Notes: a model not told the origin generated them from the sequence alone. Positions 1 through 12,700 are shown, numbered from the stretch's first letter. The stretch is 64,000 bases of DNA from Arcobacter_B sp049472135 (GCF_049472135.1 NZ_JBMOVV010000010.1:1-64000), one strand, 5' to 3'. Numbers and translations: made by a program.

Positions 1-14
1 AGTTATTTAAAAAC

Positions 15-184
15 ATAATGTTAAAGTCTTAAAATTTTTCTAGCGAATATAAATTTATTTATATGAAACTAAAAAGAAACAATTTAAACACAACTTTTTT
101 ATTAGATTTAGCGATAGATTTAATAAGATAGTAGCCAAGGAATAATTATTCAAGGTAGTTAACTCGAAAGAGTTAATTATAAAA
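15..184 (+). other. 16S-23S spacer, 3' part, with processing-stem arms
   Basis: Leader of the 23S rRNA within the rRNA transcript. Bases 15-31 are the perfect reverse complement of 3197-3213, beyond the far end of the 23S. Bases 121-133 are the perfect reverse complement of 3114-3126, and the pairing continues as 135-139 with 3107-3111. Such arms normally bring the two ends of pre-23S together for RNase III cleavage. A small hairpin at 159-176 (7 bp, GAAA tetraloop) sits just before the mature 5' end. No tRNA is visible here; spacer tRNAs, if any, lie before the window. Confidence 0.75.
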
Positions 185-3096
<2,912 letters not shown>

Positions 3097-3277
3097 TAAT
3101 CAATTTCTTGGTTTACTATCTTATTAAGTTTATTAAAATTTAATAAATGTGTTAACAAAGTTTCTTTGAAAAAATATTAATTTTTTTAAGAATCAATAAG
3201 ACTTTAACATTATCTTTACACTCATTACCTAATGTGAGTAAAGAGTATACTTTTTACAGTATCTTCTTTACTCATAT
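3097..3277 (+). other. 23S-5S spacer with 3' processing arms and a pre-5S hairpin
   Basis: Holds the 3' partners of the 23S processing stems (3107-3126 and 3197-3213). Just before the 5S lies another inverted repeat, 3236-3250 with 3259-3273, matching at 13 of 15 positions around an 8-base loop. It ends 4 bases before the predicted 5S start and may be a cleavage signal for pre-5S. No tRNA or coding gene is seen. Confidence 0.65.
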
Positions 3278-3394
3278 TGCTGGTGGTTATAGAGAAGTGG
3301 AAATACCCAGCCCCATTCCGAACCTGGAAGTCAAGCACTTCATCGCTGATAATACTGCAGGTTTCACTTGTGGAAACGTAGGCCGCTGCCAGCT
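3278..3394 (+). rRNA. 5S ribosomal RNA
   Basis: About 117 nt. The termini pair as helix I: gctggtgg near 3279 with gctgccagc at 3385-3393. The conserved core is present, with cccattccgaacctggaagt at about 3312-3331 and the cgctgataatactgc segment. It follows the 23S on the same strand and ends before a strong terminator, as expected for the last gene of an rRNA operon. Exact ends are estimated. Confidence 0.93.
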
Positions 3395-3409
3395 CTTGAG
3401 TTTTTATCT

Positions 3410-3460
3410 AAAGCTTAGTTCAAAACATTTTTCACATGTTTTTAACTAAGCTTTTTTTTT
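3410..3460 (+). terminator. rRNA operon terminator
   Basis: Perfect 11-bp stem (3410-3420 with 3444-3454) with an A/T-rich loop, running directly into a stretch of T to 3460. It stands 16 bases after the 5S, so it should end the rRNA transcript. Confidence 0.85.
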
Positions 3461-3517
3461 AGCTATTTTTTTCCCTTATTATTCTTTTTTTTTCATCTCT
3501 TTTTTACTTTCTTGTAC

Positions 3518-3523
3518 TATAAT
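3518..3523 (+). promoter_or_regulatory. Candidate -10 box (TATAAT) for the histidine kinase gene
   Basis: A perfect TATAAT hexamer lies 45 bases before the preferred TTG start of the next gene. No convincing -35 hexamer is seen, which is common for sigma-70 promoters in Campylobacterota. Transcription would begin near 3530, after the more upstream TTG at 3512, which argues for the start at 3569. Confidence 0.4.
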
Positions 3524-3568
3524 ATTATTAAAGAAAATTGTCTTTTATCTATTTTTTTAGGGTTTTAT

Positions 3569-5479
3569 TTGTTAAAAAGATCTATTTATAAAGTTTTAAA
3601 CGTATTAACTGTTTTTCCTCCATTTTTAATTATTTTACTTTCAATTATTATTACTACTTATCTAGTTTATGAAAATCAAAATAAATTTGAGAAAGAGTCA
3701 TTTATTTTGAAAAAAAACTATCTTAAAGATAGTAGAGAAAGAATCTATGAAGAAGTGAATAGTGTTATTAAATATATAGAATATGAATATCAAGATACTG
3801 AATTGAAATTAAAAGTAGATTTAAAAAATAGAGTTAATGATGCATATGCTGTTATAAATGGAATTATAAAGAATAACAAACATTTATCAAAAGATGAACA
3901 AATAAGATTGGTAAAAGCTGCATTAAGAGATGTAAGATTTAATCAAGGGAGAGGCTATTATTATATTTATAGTATGCAAGGAGAGTGTGTATTACTTCCT
4001 ATTCAGAAATCTTTAGAAGGTAAATCTTTTCTTGGAATTAAAGACAAAAGAGGTAAATATATTACTAGATCAATAATTGAGTCATTACAAAATGGAAAAG
4101 AAGAGTTTATGACTTGGTGGTGGTATAAACCTCAAGATATTACAAAGCAGTATAAAAAAATTTCATATAATAAATATATAAAAGAACTTGATATGTATGT
4201 TGGAACAGGTGATTATATTGAAGATTATGAAGATGTAATTAAACAAAAAGTTTTATCATATTTATCTAGTTTAGATTATGAAAAAGGTGCTTATATTTTT
4301 ATTTTAGATCATGATGGTAATGTGTTACTTCATCCTAATGATAAGTTAAAAAGCAAGAATATAAATGATCTTGGGGATAAAGATAAATATAATCTAAGAT
4401 CTATTATTGAAATTGGTAAAAAAGGTGAAGGATATATTACTTATTCTTCTGATTTTTTTGGCTTATATAAAAACAATATTTATAAAACTTCATTTATAAA
4501 AGGACTTAATAAATGGAATTGGGTTATTGGTAAAGGATTTTACAAAAATGACCTTTATGAGATAATTTCACTTAATCAAAAAGAGTTAGAGAATGAAAAT
4601 AAAGAGTTAGCTTTAAAAATCATATCAATAAGTTTTATTGTAACTTCTATTTTAATTCTTATTATTCTATATAATGTTAAATATCTAAGAATGAAATTTG
4701 ATTTAATTACTAAAAAGATTGAAGAAGAAATAAAATTAAATCATGAAAAAGATAAATTACTTTTTCAACAATCTAAAATGGCATCTTTAGGTGAAATGCT
4801 TCAAAATATTGCTCATCAATGGAGACAGCCATTATCTGTTATTTCAACTGCTGCTAGTGGATTAAAATTGAAAAAAGATTACAATATATTGGATGACAAT
4901 AGTATTGATGATACAGTTAAAGTAATTATGAAATCTACAACATATCTTTCAAAGACAATTGATGATTTTAGAAATTTTTATAAAAAAGAGAAAGAAGAAA
5001 AAGTATTTGATATAAAAACTGCTGTAGAAGATAGTATTGATATTATTGCATTAAAATTAAAGAATAAAAGTATTGAATTAAATTTTGATTCAATTCATCA
5101 TGAGTATAAAGCTTTAAAAAATGAGTTGATACAGGTTATTATAAATATATTAAATAATGCTATTGATGCTATTGATAAACAAGAGAGAAAGCTTATTTTA
5201 ATAAATATTGATAAGGATGAAAACTTTATTAATATATCTATAAAAGATAGTGCAGGTGGAATACCAGAAAATGTTTTAGACAGAGTTTTTGAACCATATT
5301 TTACTACTAAACATAAATCTCAAGGTACTGGAATTGGATTGTTTATGAGTGAAGAGATTATTACTAAACATTTTAATGGTGAATTACTAGTGCATAATTG
5401 TGAGTTTACATATGAAAATGAGAATTTTATAGGTGCGTGTTTTGAGATAAAATTACCTATAAAAAAAGGCCAGTTGTAA
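3569..5479 (+). CDS. Cache-domain sensor histidine kinase (orphan)
   Basis: Membrane sensor kinase, about 636 aa from the TTG at 3569. I prefer this start because AGGG (3559-3562) lies 6 bases before it; the frame is open upstream to another TTG at 3512. Order: a membrane segment at about residues 10-30, a long periplasmic part with two Cache_2-type modules (GRGYYYIYSM and GAYIFILDHDGNV are typical strands), a second membrane segment near 360, then HisKA and HATPase_c. The H-box AHQWRQPL carries the phospho-accepting His416. The N-box (INILNNAIDAI), G1 (DSAGGIP) and G2 (GTGIGLF) boxes are intact, so it should be an active kinase that probably senses a small organic ligand. No response regulator is adjacent, so its partner is unknown. 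It ends in a bidirectional terminator facing rpsU. Confidence 0.9.
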   Translation: MLKRSIYKVLNVLTVFPPFLIILLSIIITTYLVYENQNKFEKESFILKKNYLKDSRERIYEEVNSVIKYIEYEYQDTELKLKVDLKNRVNDAYAVINGIIKNNKHLSKDEQIRLVKAALRDVRFNQGRGYYYIYSMQGECVLLPIQKSLEGKSFLGIKDKRGKYITRSIIESLQNGKEEFMTWWWYKPQDITKQYKKISYNKYIKELDMYVGTGDYIEDYEDVIKQKVLSYLSSLDYEKGAYIFILDHDGNVLLHPNDKLKSKNINDLGDKDKYNLRSIIEIGKKGEGYITYSSDFFGLYKNNIYKTSFIKGLNKWNWVIGKGFYKNDLYEIISLNQKELENENKELALKIISISFIVTSILILIILYNVKYLRMKFDLITKKIEEEIKLNHEKDKLLFQQSKMASLGEMLQNIAHQWRQPLSVISTAASGLKLKKDYNILDDNSIDDTVKVIMKSTTYLSKTIDDFRNFYKKEKEEKVFDIKTAVEDSIDIIALKLKNKSIELNFDSIHHEYKALKNELIQVIINILNNAIDAIDKQERKLILINIDKDENFINISIKDSAGGIPENVLDRVFEPYFTTKHKSQGTGIGLFMSEEIITKHFNGELLVHNCEFTYENENFIGACFEIKLPIKKGQL

Positions 5480-5495
5480 AACAACTGACCTTTTT
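5463..5495. terminator. Bidirectional terminator between the kinase gene and rpsU
   Basis: Stem 5463-5476 with 5482-5495, one mismatch in the GGCC part, loop of 5, with an A-run on the left and a T-run on the right, so it can work on both strands. The kinase stop codon (5477-5479) lies in the loop. Confidence 0.75.
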
Positions 5496-5513
5496 CGTGG
5501 AAAGAACAAAATC

Positions 5514-5726
5514 TTATAATCTAGATTCATATCTTCTAAGCATATATAATCTTTTAAGCATTTTCTTTCTAGCATTGATTTTTTGCTTTTTTCTGATCTC
5601 TGTCATTGGCTCAAAAAATCTTCTAGCTCTAGTTTCAGTAACAATAAGATTTCTATCACATTGCTTCTTAAACCTTCTGTACGCTTCATCAAAAGATTCG
5701 TTCTCTTTTACTTTAATGCCTGGCAT
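5514..5726 (-). CDS. rpsU: 30S ribosomal protein S21
   Basis: Small-subunit ribosomal protein, 70 aa, the usual length. It begins MPGIKVKENESFDEAYRRFK, the conserved S21 N-terminus, and has a very basic C-terminal half (KKQKINARKKMLKR). S21 binds the 30S platform near the anti-Shine-Dalgarno end of 16S rRNA and helps initiation. AGGTGA stands 7 bases before the ATG. It is a single-gene unit, divergent from moaC and convergent with the kinase gene. Overlapping plus-strand frames (5497-5786) are shadows. Confidence 0.96.
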   Translation of the reverse strand: MPGIKVKENESFDEAYRRFKKQCDRNLIVTETRARRFFEPMTEIRKKQKINARKKMLKRLYMLRRYESRL

Positions 5727-5842
5727 GTAAAGTTCACCTACTTTCTTTTTAAAATTAAGCTTGCATTATATTTAAATTATACTTAATTTCAATTTAACTA
5801 AAGTTTTAATATAATAAATATACTAATAAAAAAGGTACTATT

Positions 5843-6325
5843 TTGAATTTAACACACTTAGATGATAATAATAGACCAAAAATGGTCGATGTTTCTGATA
5901 AAAATGAAACTAAAAGAGTTGCGGTAGCTTCTGGAGAAATTTCTATGAGTCAAGAAGCTTTTGATGCAATTATTGAAAACAATACTAAAAAAGGTCCTGT
6001 AATACAAACTGCTGTTATTGCTGCAATTATGGGAGTAAAAAAGACAAGTGAACTAATTCCTATGTGTCATCCTTTACTTTTAAGTGGAATAAATTGTGAT
6101 GTTCAAGAACTTCCTTCTTTACCTGGTTTTAAATTAACTGTTACTGCAAAGTTAAACGGACAGACAGGTGTAGAAATGGAAGCATTAACTGGGGTTAGTG
6201 TTGGACTTTTAACTATATATGATATGGTTAAAGCAATTGATAAATCAATGGTTATTTCAAAAGTACAACTTGAAGAAAAGTCTGGTGGAAAAAGTGGTGA
6301 CTTTTCAAGAGAAGAGAAAAATTAA
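5843..6325 (+). CDS. moaC: Cyclic pyranopterin monophosphate synthase MoaC
   Basis: Second step of molybdenum cofactor synthesis: rearranges 3',8-cyclo-7,8-dihydro-GTP to cyclic pyranopterin monophosphate in the cytoplasm. 160 aa, the normal length. Catalytic residues known from E. coli MoaC are conserved: Lys50, His76 (in MCHPLLL), Asp127 and Lys130 (in IYDMVKAID). The start is TTG at 5843 with an A/G-rich ribosome site about 6 bases upstream; no ATG fits the conserved N-terminus. It begins a plus-strand run with the DUF493 gene (14 bases on) and the peptidase genes. No other moa genes are nearby. Confidence 0.96.
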   Translation: MNLTHLDDNNRPKMVDVSDKNETKRVAVASGEISMSQEAFDAIIENNTKKGPVIQTAVIAAIMGVKKTSELIPMCHPLLLSGINCDVQELPSLPGFKLTVTAKLNGQTGVEMEALTGVSVGLLTIYDMVKAIDKSMVISKVQLEEKSGGKSGDFSREEKN

Positions 6326-6339
6326 TAGAGGTATTTTAA

Positions 6340-6603
6340 ATGATAGATTTAAATAAAGAAAAATTAAAATTAGATTATCCATGTAACTGGAAATACAAAA
6401 TAGTTGTTTTAGAAACTATTAATATTAAAAAAGTAGTTACAGAAGTAATATCTAAAAGAGAACATTCAGTAAAAGAGTCTAAAGTTAGTAAAAAAGGTAA
6501 ATTTAAAAGTTACACTTTAGAACTGCTTGTTCATAGCGATGATGATAGAACAGGTTTATATGAAAACCTTGGAAATCATGACGATATAAAAATGGTTTTA
6601 TAA
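6340..6603 (+). CDS. DUF493 family protein (HP0495/YbeD-like)
   Basis: Small cytoplasmic protein of 87 aa. The opening (LDYPCNWKYKIV) and the pattern of a small alpha/beta fold ending in NLGNHDDIKMVL match the DUF493/UPF0250 family, which has a ferredoxin-like, ACT-like fold. No catalytic residues are known for the family and the function is unsettled. It sits 14 bases after moaC and 3 bases before the M15-like gene, so it is probably co-transcribed with both. Confidence 0.85.
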   Translation: MIDLNKEKLKLDYPCNWKYKIVVLETINIKKVVTEVISKREHSVKESKVSKKGKFKSYTLELLVHSDDDRTGLYENLGNHDDIKMVL

Positions 6604-6606
6604 ATT

Positions 6607-7377
6607 ATGAATAGAAGAGAGTTCCTAAATATATCAAAAGCTGGAATTATAACTTCTGCTTTTATAAGTAAAGATTTATTAGCAATTGAGCCACCTGAGA
6701 TAAGAACTCCTTACTTTTATTTAGAAGAAAATCAAGAGAATGACTTTCAAGAAATTAGAAGAAAACTAAATTTAATTCAAAGACATGTGGGATATGGAAA
6801 TTTTAATATCTTAGGTTTAGATGAGGCTTTAAAGATTGCAAAATCAAACTCTTCAATTGGAGAGTTTACTAAGTCTCAATTAGAGTTTTTAGAATTTATG
6901 TTTTATTACAATCCTTCTTCTCATGGATTTTATGGGAAGAGAATTACAAATAGTATTACAGATGAAATTAATAAAAAAGAGATTGTAAAAGTTCCAAGAA
7001 CAGGTCACTATCTATTTAAAGGTAAGCCTTTAGAAACTTATGAAGAGATGGTAAAGGATATTGGAGATACACTTACTTTAACTTCTGGTATTAGAAGTGT
7101 TATGAAACAGACAAAACTTTTCTTTGATAAAATAGCTTCAGTTAATGGAAATATTACAATTGCTGCTATTTCATTAGCTCCACCTGCTTATACTTATCAC
7201 TTTATAGGAGATTTTGATGTTGGAAAGAAAGGGTTTGGACACGCAAACTTTACATCAAGATTTGCACTTACTGATGAATTTAAAAAAATAAAAACATTAA
7301 AATATGTTGATGTTAGATATACAATTAATAATAAGGATGGGGTAAGGTATGAACCTTGGCATATTACGACTGTTTAA
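6607..7377 (+). CDS. M15-like D-Ala-D-Ala carboxypeptidase family protein, exported
   Basis: Predicted periplasmic peptidoglycan peptidase, 256 aa. The N-terminus NRREFLNISKAG followed by a hydrophobic stretch resembles a Tat signal (RRxFL). The C-terminal half has the marks of M15/VanY peptidases: TSGIRS near 160, a His-Gly-Asp cluster YHFIGDFDVG (His198, Asp202, Asp204) and the final zinc motif EPWH (Glu249, His252). The usual His-x6-Asp spacing of M15 is not met exactly (His198 to Asp204 is x5), so the metal site may differ from VanY. It overlaps the next gene, Csd4/Pgp1, by 29 bases, which suggests coupled expression of two peptidoglycan-trimming enzymes. Confidence 0.75.
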   Translation: MNRREFLNISKAGIITSAFISKDLLAIEPPEIRTPYFYLEENQENDFQEIRRKLNLIQRHVGYGNFNILGLDEALKIAKSNSSIGEFTKSQLEFLEFMFYYNPSSHGFYGKRITNSITDEINKKEIVKVPRTGHYLFKGKPLETYEEMVKDIGDTLTLTSGIRSVMKQTKLFFDKIASVNGNITIAAISLAPPAYTYHFIGDFDVGKKGFGHANFTSRFALTDEFKKIKTLKYVDVRYTINNKDGVRYEPWHITTV

Positions 7378-8665
7378 AATTACAATAATTTTTTTATTAA
7401 TGCAAAACCTATATGCCCAAGTTCAGACTTTTGATTTTGATTTTATAAAGAAAGGTGAGCAAGATGATAATACACTTCTTTTAATAGGAGGTATTCAAGG
7501 AGATGAGCCAGGAGCTTTTATGGCTGCTTCTTTAGTTGCTACACATTATGATATAAAAAAAGGTTCTGTTTGGGTTATCCCAAATCTTAATTTTTATTCA
7601 ATTATCAAAAGGTCAAGAGGCCCTTATGGGGATATGAATAGAAAGTTTGCGCAACTTTCAAATGATGATCCAGATTATGAAACAATACAAAGAATAAAAA
7701 AGTATATAAAAGCTTCTGAAGTAAAATTAATCCTAAATTTACATGATGGTAGTGGTTATTATAGAAAAGAACATATAAATAACCTTTATTCACCTAAAAG
7801 ATGGGGACAATGTTCAATCATAGACCAAGCTGTTTTAGATATCCCAAAATATGGAAATCTTGAAGAAATTTCTACAAAGGTTGTATCTAGTATAAACCAG
7901 AGACTTTTAAGAGAAAAAGATATTTATGGTGTTAAAAATACTAATACTAGACAAGGTGACAAAGAGATGGAAAAAACTCTTACTTACTTTGCTATAAATA
8001 ATAAGAAAGCAGCTTTTGCAAATGAAGCAAGTAAAGAGTTACCTTTACATGAAAGAGTTTATTATCATCTTTTAGCAATTGAAGCATATATGGATATCAT
8101 GGGAATAGAGTTTGAAAGAAAATTTGATATAACAACTGCTTCTATTAAAAATGTGATTGACCATGATATTTATATCTCTTTTTATGACGAGCAAATAAAA
8201 TTACCACTTAGTAAAGTAAGAAGTATTTTAAAATATTTCCCTATAAACCATGATGGGGTTATTGAGTTTACTCCTTCAAATCCTTTGATGACTATTGTAA
8301 AACAAGGTAAAGAGTATGTAATTCACTATGGTAACAGAAAACTTGCCAAATTACATCCTGATTATATTAAGGTTATAAAAGACGAAAGAAGTATAAACTT
8401 CTTAATAGATGGAAAGAAAAGAAGTGTAAAGCTTGGCGATATAGTTTATGCTAAAGATAACTTCTTAATTGAAACTATTGATGATTTAAGAGTAAATATT
8501 ATTGGTTATGTAAATAAAAATATTGATAGTGAAACAGGTGTTACTGTAAATAAAAGTGAAATTCAAAAAAGATTTTCTGTTGATAAAGATGGGGATTTAT
8601 TTAGAGTTGAATTTTATAAAAATGAAAAATTCATAGGAATGATTTTAGTAGGCTTTGAAAAATAG
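7349..8665 (+). CDS. csd4: Peptidoglycan DL-carboxypeptidase Csd4/Pgp1 (M14 family)
   Basis: Periplasmic zinc carboxypeptidase that trims muropeptide tripeptides to dipeptides and is needed for helical or curved shape in Helicobacter (Csd4) and Campylobacter (Pgp1). 438 aa with an N-terminal signal segment (IIFLLMQNLYAQ). The zinc site is the unusual Csd4 type: Gln50 and Glu53 in GGIQGDEPG, and His132 in LNLHDGSG, the same spacing as Gln46/Glu49/His128 of H. pylori Csd4. The remainder matches the two all-beta domains of the family. The ATG at 7349 lies inside the end of the M15-like gene and has a G-rich ribosome site just upstream. The stop lies in a bidirectional terminator. Confidence 0.92.
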   Translation: MNLGILRLFKITIIFLLMQNLYAQVQTFDFDFIKKGEQDDNTLLLIGGIQGDEPGAFMAASLVATHYDIKKGSVWVIPNLNFYSIIKRSRGPYGDMNRKFAQLSNDDPDYETIQRIKKYIKASEVKLILNLHDGSGYYRKEHINNLYSPKRWGQCSIIDQAVLDIPKYGNLEEISTKVVSSINQRLLREKDIYGVKNTNTRQGDKEMEKTLTYFAINNKKAAFANEASKELPLHERVYYHLLAIEAYMDIMGIEFERKFDITTASIKNVIDHDIYISFYDEQIKLPLSKVRSILKYFPINHDGVIEFTPSNPLMTIVKQGKEYVIHYGNRKLAKLHPDYIKVIKDERSINFLIDGKKRSVKLGDIVYAKDNFLIETIDDLRVNIIGYVNKNIDSETGVTVNKSEIQKRFSVDKDGDLFRVEFYKNEKFIGMILVGFEK

Positions 8666-8684
8666 AGTTTAAAACTCTATTTTT
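8659..8684. terminator. Bidirectional terminator between csd4 and the small minus-strand gene
   Basis: Perfect 12-bp inverted repeat (8659-8670 with 8672-8683), A-rich on the left and T-rich on the right. The csd4 stop TAG (8663-8665) is in the left arm. It serves both convergent transcripts. Confidence 0.7.
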
Positions 8685-8686
8685 CA

Positions 8687-8950
8687 TTAGTCAAATGATA
8701 CAAGCTCTTTTTTGAAAAGTTCTTGATTTACTTTTTTGCAAGCTGATTTATAAAGTTTTTCTACTCTTTCTTCATCCTCTTTAACGATTTGCATCACTTC
8801 TTCTAAAGATTTCCCTTCTTCGAAAGCTACAAAAACTTTATACTCTTTTTTAGTAAATTTTCTTTTTAATACATCTTTGATTTCATCTTCAGGTCTTAAA
8901 GTCCCTACTAATTTATCAATATGATTTAAAACAGCTTCTGTGTAATTCAT
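8687..8950 (-). CDS. Small conserved-looking protein, possible helix-turn-helix
   Basis: 87 aa, charged, cytoplasmic, not recognised as a named family. Residues about 32-75 (FTKKEYKVFVAFEEGKSLEE to KSACKKVNQE) look like the helical arrangement of a sigma region 4 or LuxR-type helix-turn-helix, with a leading helix, 'GKSLEEV', then a long basic helix. This is a weak resemblance only. It starts 9 bases after surE and is the last gene of the dnaE-surE transcript, and a terminator follows. The start ATG has a clear AAGGAAAAAA ribosome site. Confidence 0.7.
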   Translation of the reverse strand: MNYTEAVLNHIDKLVGTLRPEDEIKDVLKRKFTKKEYKVFVAFEEGKSLEEVMQIVKEDEERVEKLYKSACKKVNQELFKKELVSFD

Positions 8951-8959
8951 TTTTTTCCT

Positions 8960-9754
8960 TTACTTATTTATCCAATTTTCTAACGAATTGATATCTTTGT
9001 AAGATGTCATATCAAGCATAATTGGAGTTACAGATACATAATCTGCTTTTATTGCCTCAAAATCACAAGATTTATCAGAACTCTCTTGCCAAATAAGAGG
9101 ATGTAGTCCAATCCAAAAGTACTCTTCACCTCTAGGATTTAGATGCCTATGAGTATCATTTCCATATTCTCTATATCCAGCTTTAGTGATTTTAATTCCC
9201 TTGCATTCTTCAGGTTTAATAGGTGGGATATTAACATTTAATAGCTTTCTTTCATCTAATGGAAACTCATTTTCAAATATCTTTGTTACTAATTTTACAA
9301 TAGTTTCTTTTGCAAGTGCAAAATCCCAACCATTTTTTATATCATTGCATCTATCTTTACATACTTGAGAAATAGCAATTGCAGGTATCCCTTGAAGAAC
9401 AGCTTCCATTGCAGCAGCAGCTGTTCCACTATAAGTAATATCTTCACCCATATTAGCTCCAATATTAATACCACTTATTACTAAATCTGGTCTAAAATCA
9501 TCTTCAAATAAATTGTTTAATGAAATAAATACACAATCCGTTGGCGTTCCATCATCAACTCTATAATAATCGTCATCAACTTTATCAAGTTTTAGAGGTC
9601 TATCTAAAGTTAAAGAGTGACCACATGCAGATTTATTTTTTGCAGGAGCAACTATTGTTATTTTTGCAATAGGAGTTAAAGCTTCAATTAAAGCTTTTAA
9701 TCCAATGGCATCAAAACCATCATCATTTGTTAATAAGATATGTTTTTTTCTCAT
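8960..9754 (-). CDS. surE: 5'/3'-nucleotidase SurE
   Basis: Metal-dependent nucleoside monophosphate phosphatase linked to stationary-phase survival; cytoplasmic. 264 aa, the usual length. The N-terminal LLTNDDGFDAIGL contains the metal-binding Asp pair (Asp11, Asp12). The family motifs SGINIGANMGEDITYSGTAA and the later VTPIMLD are also present. The ATG overlaps the end of dnaE by 4 bases (ATGA type), so translation is probably coupled. Followed 9 bases on by a small unknown gene. Confidence 0.96.
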   Translation of the reverse strand: MRKKHILLTNDDGFDAIGLKALIEALTPIAKITIVAPAKNKSACGHSLTLDRPLKLDKVDDDYYRVDDGTPTDCVFISLNNLFEDDFRPDLVISGINIGANMGEDITYSGTAAAAMEAVLQGIPAIAISQVCKDRCNDIKNGWDFALAKETIVKLVTKIFENEFPLDERKLLNVNIPPIKPEECKGIKITKAGYREYGNDTHRHLNPRGEEYFWIGLHPLIWQESSDKSCDFEAIKADYVSVTPIMLDMTSYKDINSLENWINK

Positions 9755-12700
9755 GCTACTACATAAGCTCCTTCAATTTGTTTAATTAAATTCTCTACAT
9801 TAGAAGTTACTTTAAATCCTGTTTCAAGCTCAATATCAGCTAGTTTAGATTTTACAAGAAGTTTAAACTCTCTTCTTCCTTGATTATTTGCAATAATATC
9901 AAAAAGTTTAAACATAACATCATCTTTATCATCAAAAGGAATAGCTACAGTTAAAGGTGGTTCTATTTTTTCAACTTGTTTTGTTTTTACTTTCTCTTTT
10001 TTTGCATCTAGTAAACTTTCAATTTTAAGAATATTCATTCTTGTAAAGTTTTCATCTTTTGAGATTCTTACTTTAAATGCTATTGGTTCTGAATCACTTG
10101 GATTTCTAAGGTCAATTCCAAAATCATCTTCAAGTTCTTTCAATCTATTTTCAAACATCATAAGTTCTATATTTCCATGTAAGTCCATGATAGAAGCAAT
10201 ACCAAACTTATTACCTTTTTTGGAAATTTTTTCAGTAATACTCTCAATTTTTCCTACAAATAATGCTTGTGAACCATCTGCAATATCATCAATTTCTGAT
10301 GATAAAGTATATTTGATTTGATCTAATTGATCTCTATAATCATCAAGTGGGTGACCAGATACATAGAAACCTAAAGAGGCTTTTTCTAACTCTAGTAGCT
10401 CTTTATTACTAAACTCTTCTAACTCTTCTAGTTCTATTTCAATTCTAGTTAACTCTTCACTATCTCCAAAAAGTGAACCAGTTGCCATTTTCTTAGCTTT
10501 AGCTACATTTCCAACAGCTTCACCAATTTGCTCGATTTGTTCTAACATAGCTTTTCTAGTATAATGGAATCCATCTAAAGCACCCGCTTTAATTAAAGAC
10601 TCAATTACTCTTTTGTTTACTTTACTTCCATCAATTCTTGAAATAAAATCAGATAAACTTTTAAACTCTCCACCTTCTTTTCTTACTCTTAAAATAGAGT
10701 TGATGGCAATATCCCCAGCACCTTTAATGGCACCCATACCAAACATTACTACTTCTTTCCCGTCAATTTTTTTAGCCGAGAATACAAGGTCAGATTTGTT
10801 TATATCAGGTGGAAATAAATCTAATCCTAATCTTTTTACTTCATCAACATACTTAACAACTTTATCAGTATTATCTTTTTCAAGTGTAAGTAAGGCTGCC
10901 ATAAATTCAGATGGGTAATAACATTTAAGATAAGAAGTATAAAATGTTACAAGTGCATAGGCTGCTGAGTGAGATTTATTAAATCCATATCCAGCAAACT
11001 TTACAATAAGGTCGAATAACTCTTCTGTATAGGCTCTTGTATAACCTTTTTCTTCTGCACCATCGGCAAACTCAGTTTTAAGTCTGTCCATCTCTTCTTT
11101 AATCTTTTTACCCATAGCCCTTCTAACTAAGTCGGCACCACCAAGTGAGAAGCCACCAATACTTTGCACAATTTGCATAACTTGCTCTTGATATACAATA
11201 ACTCCATAAGTAGTTTCAAGTATAGGTTTAAGTGCTGGTTCTAGTTCATCATAGAAGTAGTCAATCTTTGCTCGACCATGCTTTCTATCAATAAAGTCAT
11301 CAAGCATTCCTGACTCCATTGGTCCTGGTCTATAAAGCGCAAGAACGGCAATAATATCCTCGAAGTTTGAAGGAGCTAGTCTTTTACATAAGTCTTGCAT
11401 ACCATCGGATTCTATCTGGAATAGTCCAATTGTATTACCTGTTTGAATTAGCTCATAAACGCCTTTGTCATTAACATCTGTTGTTAAGAAATCAACTCTT
11501 TTACCATGTCTTTTCTCAATTAGTTTATTTGCTTCTTCAATAACTGTTAGGGTCTTAAGACCTAAGAAGTCAAATTTAATTAAGTCAACATCTTCTACAT
11601 ACTTACCATTGTATTGAGTGGCAAGAGTATCAAGACCTGAGGGTTTAAATAAAGGAGTTTTCTTCCATAAAGGTTCATTTGAGATAACAACACCTGCGGC
11701 GTGAGTACCTGCATTTCTATTTAGACCTTCTAAGGCTAGGGCAAATTCCCAAACTCTTTTTGATAAGGGGTCTGAATCACAAAGCTCTTTGATTTTTGGT
11801 TCTTTTTCCCATGAGTCAGTAAGGTTAATACCAAGTTCATCTGGAATAAGTTTTGCCATAGCATCTGCTTTTGCATAAGGCATATCAAGAACTCTGGCAA
11901 CATCTCTAATAACCCCTTTTGCAAGAAGTTTACCAAAGGTAATAATCTGAGCAACGTTGGCACGACCATATTGTTGTACAACATAGTCAATAATCTCACC
12001 CCTTCTACTTTGACAGAAGTCCATATCAATATCGGGCATTGATACCCTCTCTGGATTTAGGAATCTCTCAAAAAGTAAACCATAAGGCATAGGGTCAATA
12101 TCGGTAATAAATAAACAATAAGCAACAAGTGAACCAGCAGCAGAACCCCTTCCAGGACCTACTGGAATACCCATTTGTTTTGCAACAATTACGAAGTCCC
12201 ATACAATAAGCATATATCCTGGGAATTTCATATTGTTGATAATATCAATTTCTACTTGAAGTCTATCTCTATATTCTTCATGTTTTTCTTCGGGAACTAT
12301 TTCAAGTCTTTTTTCTAAACCTTTCCAACACTCATGAATAAATAGTTTTTTATCATTTTCAAGTGAGTATTCTTCATCAGGAAATGGAATCTCTACATTT
12401 TGCTCTTCTAATTTATTTCTTGTAAATTTAAAGTTTGGAGGTGTAGGGTTTCCTAGTTTAATCTCTAAATTACACTTATCAGCTATTTCTTGTGTAGCTT
12501 CAATTGCTTCTGGAATATCCGCATATAGTTTTGCTATTTGCTCCGGTGATTTTAAATAAAATTCATGAACCGAGTGTCTAAGTCTATTTGGATCATCATA
12601 AAGTTTATTCATTGCAATACACATAAAGGCTTCGTGTGCATCAGCATCTTTTGGATTTAAGTAGTGTGTATCATTTGTAGCAACTACTTTTATTCCTGTT

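Noticed and set aside
3234..3449. 71-codon plus-strand ORF
   Set aside because: It covers the 5S rRNA and its terminator.
3512..3568. Upstream TTG start of the histidine kinase gene
   Set aside because: It overlaps the probable -10 box and has no ribosome site; TTG at 3569 has AGGG at good spacing.
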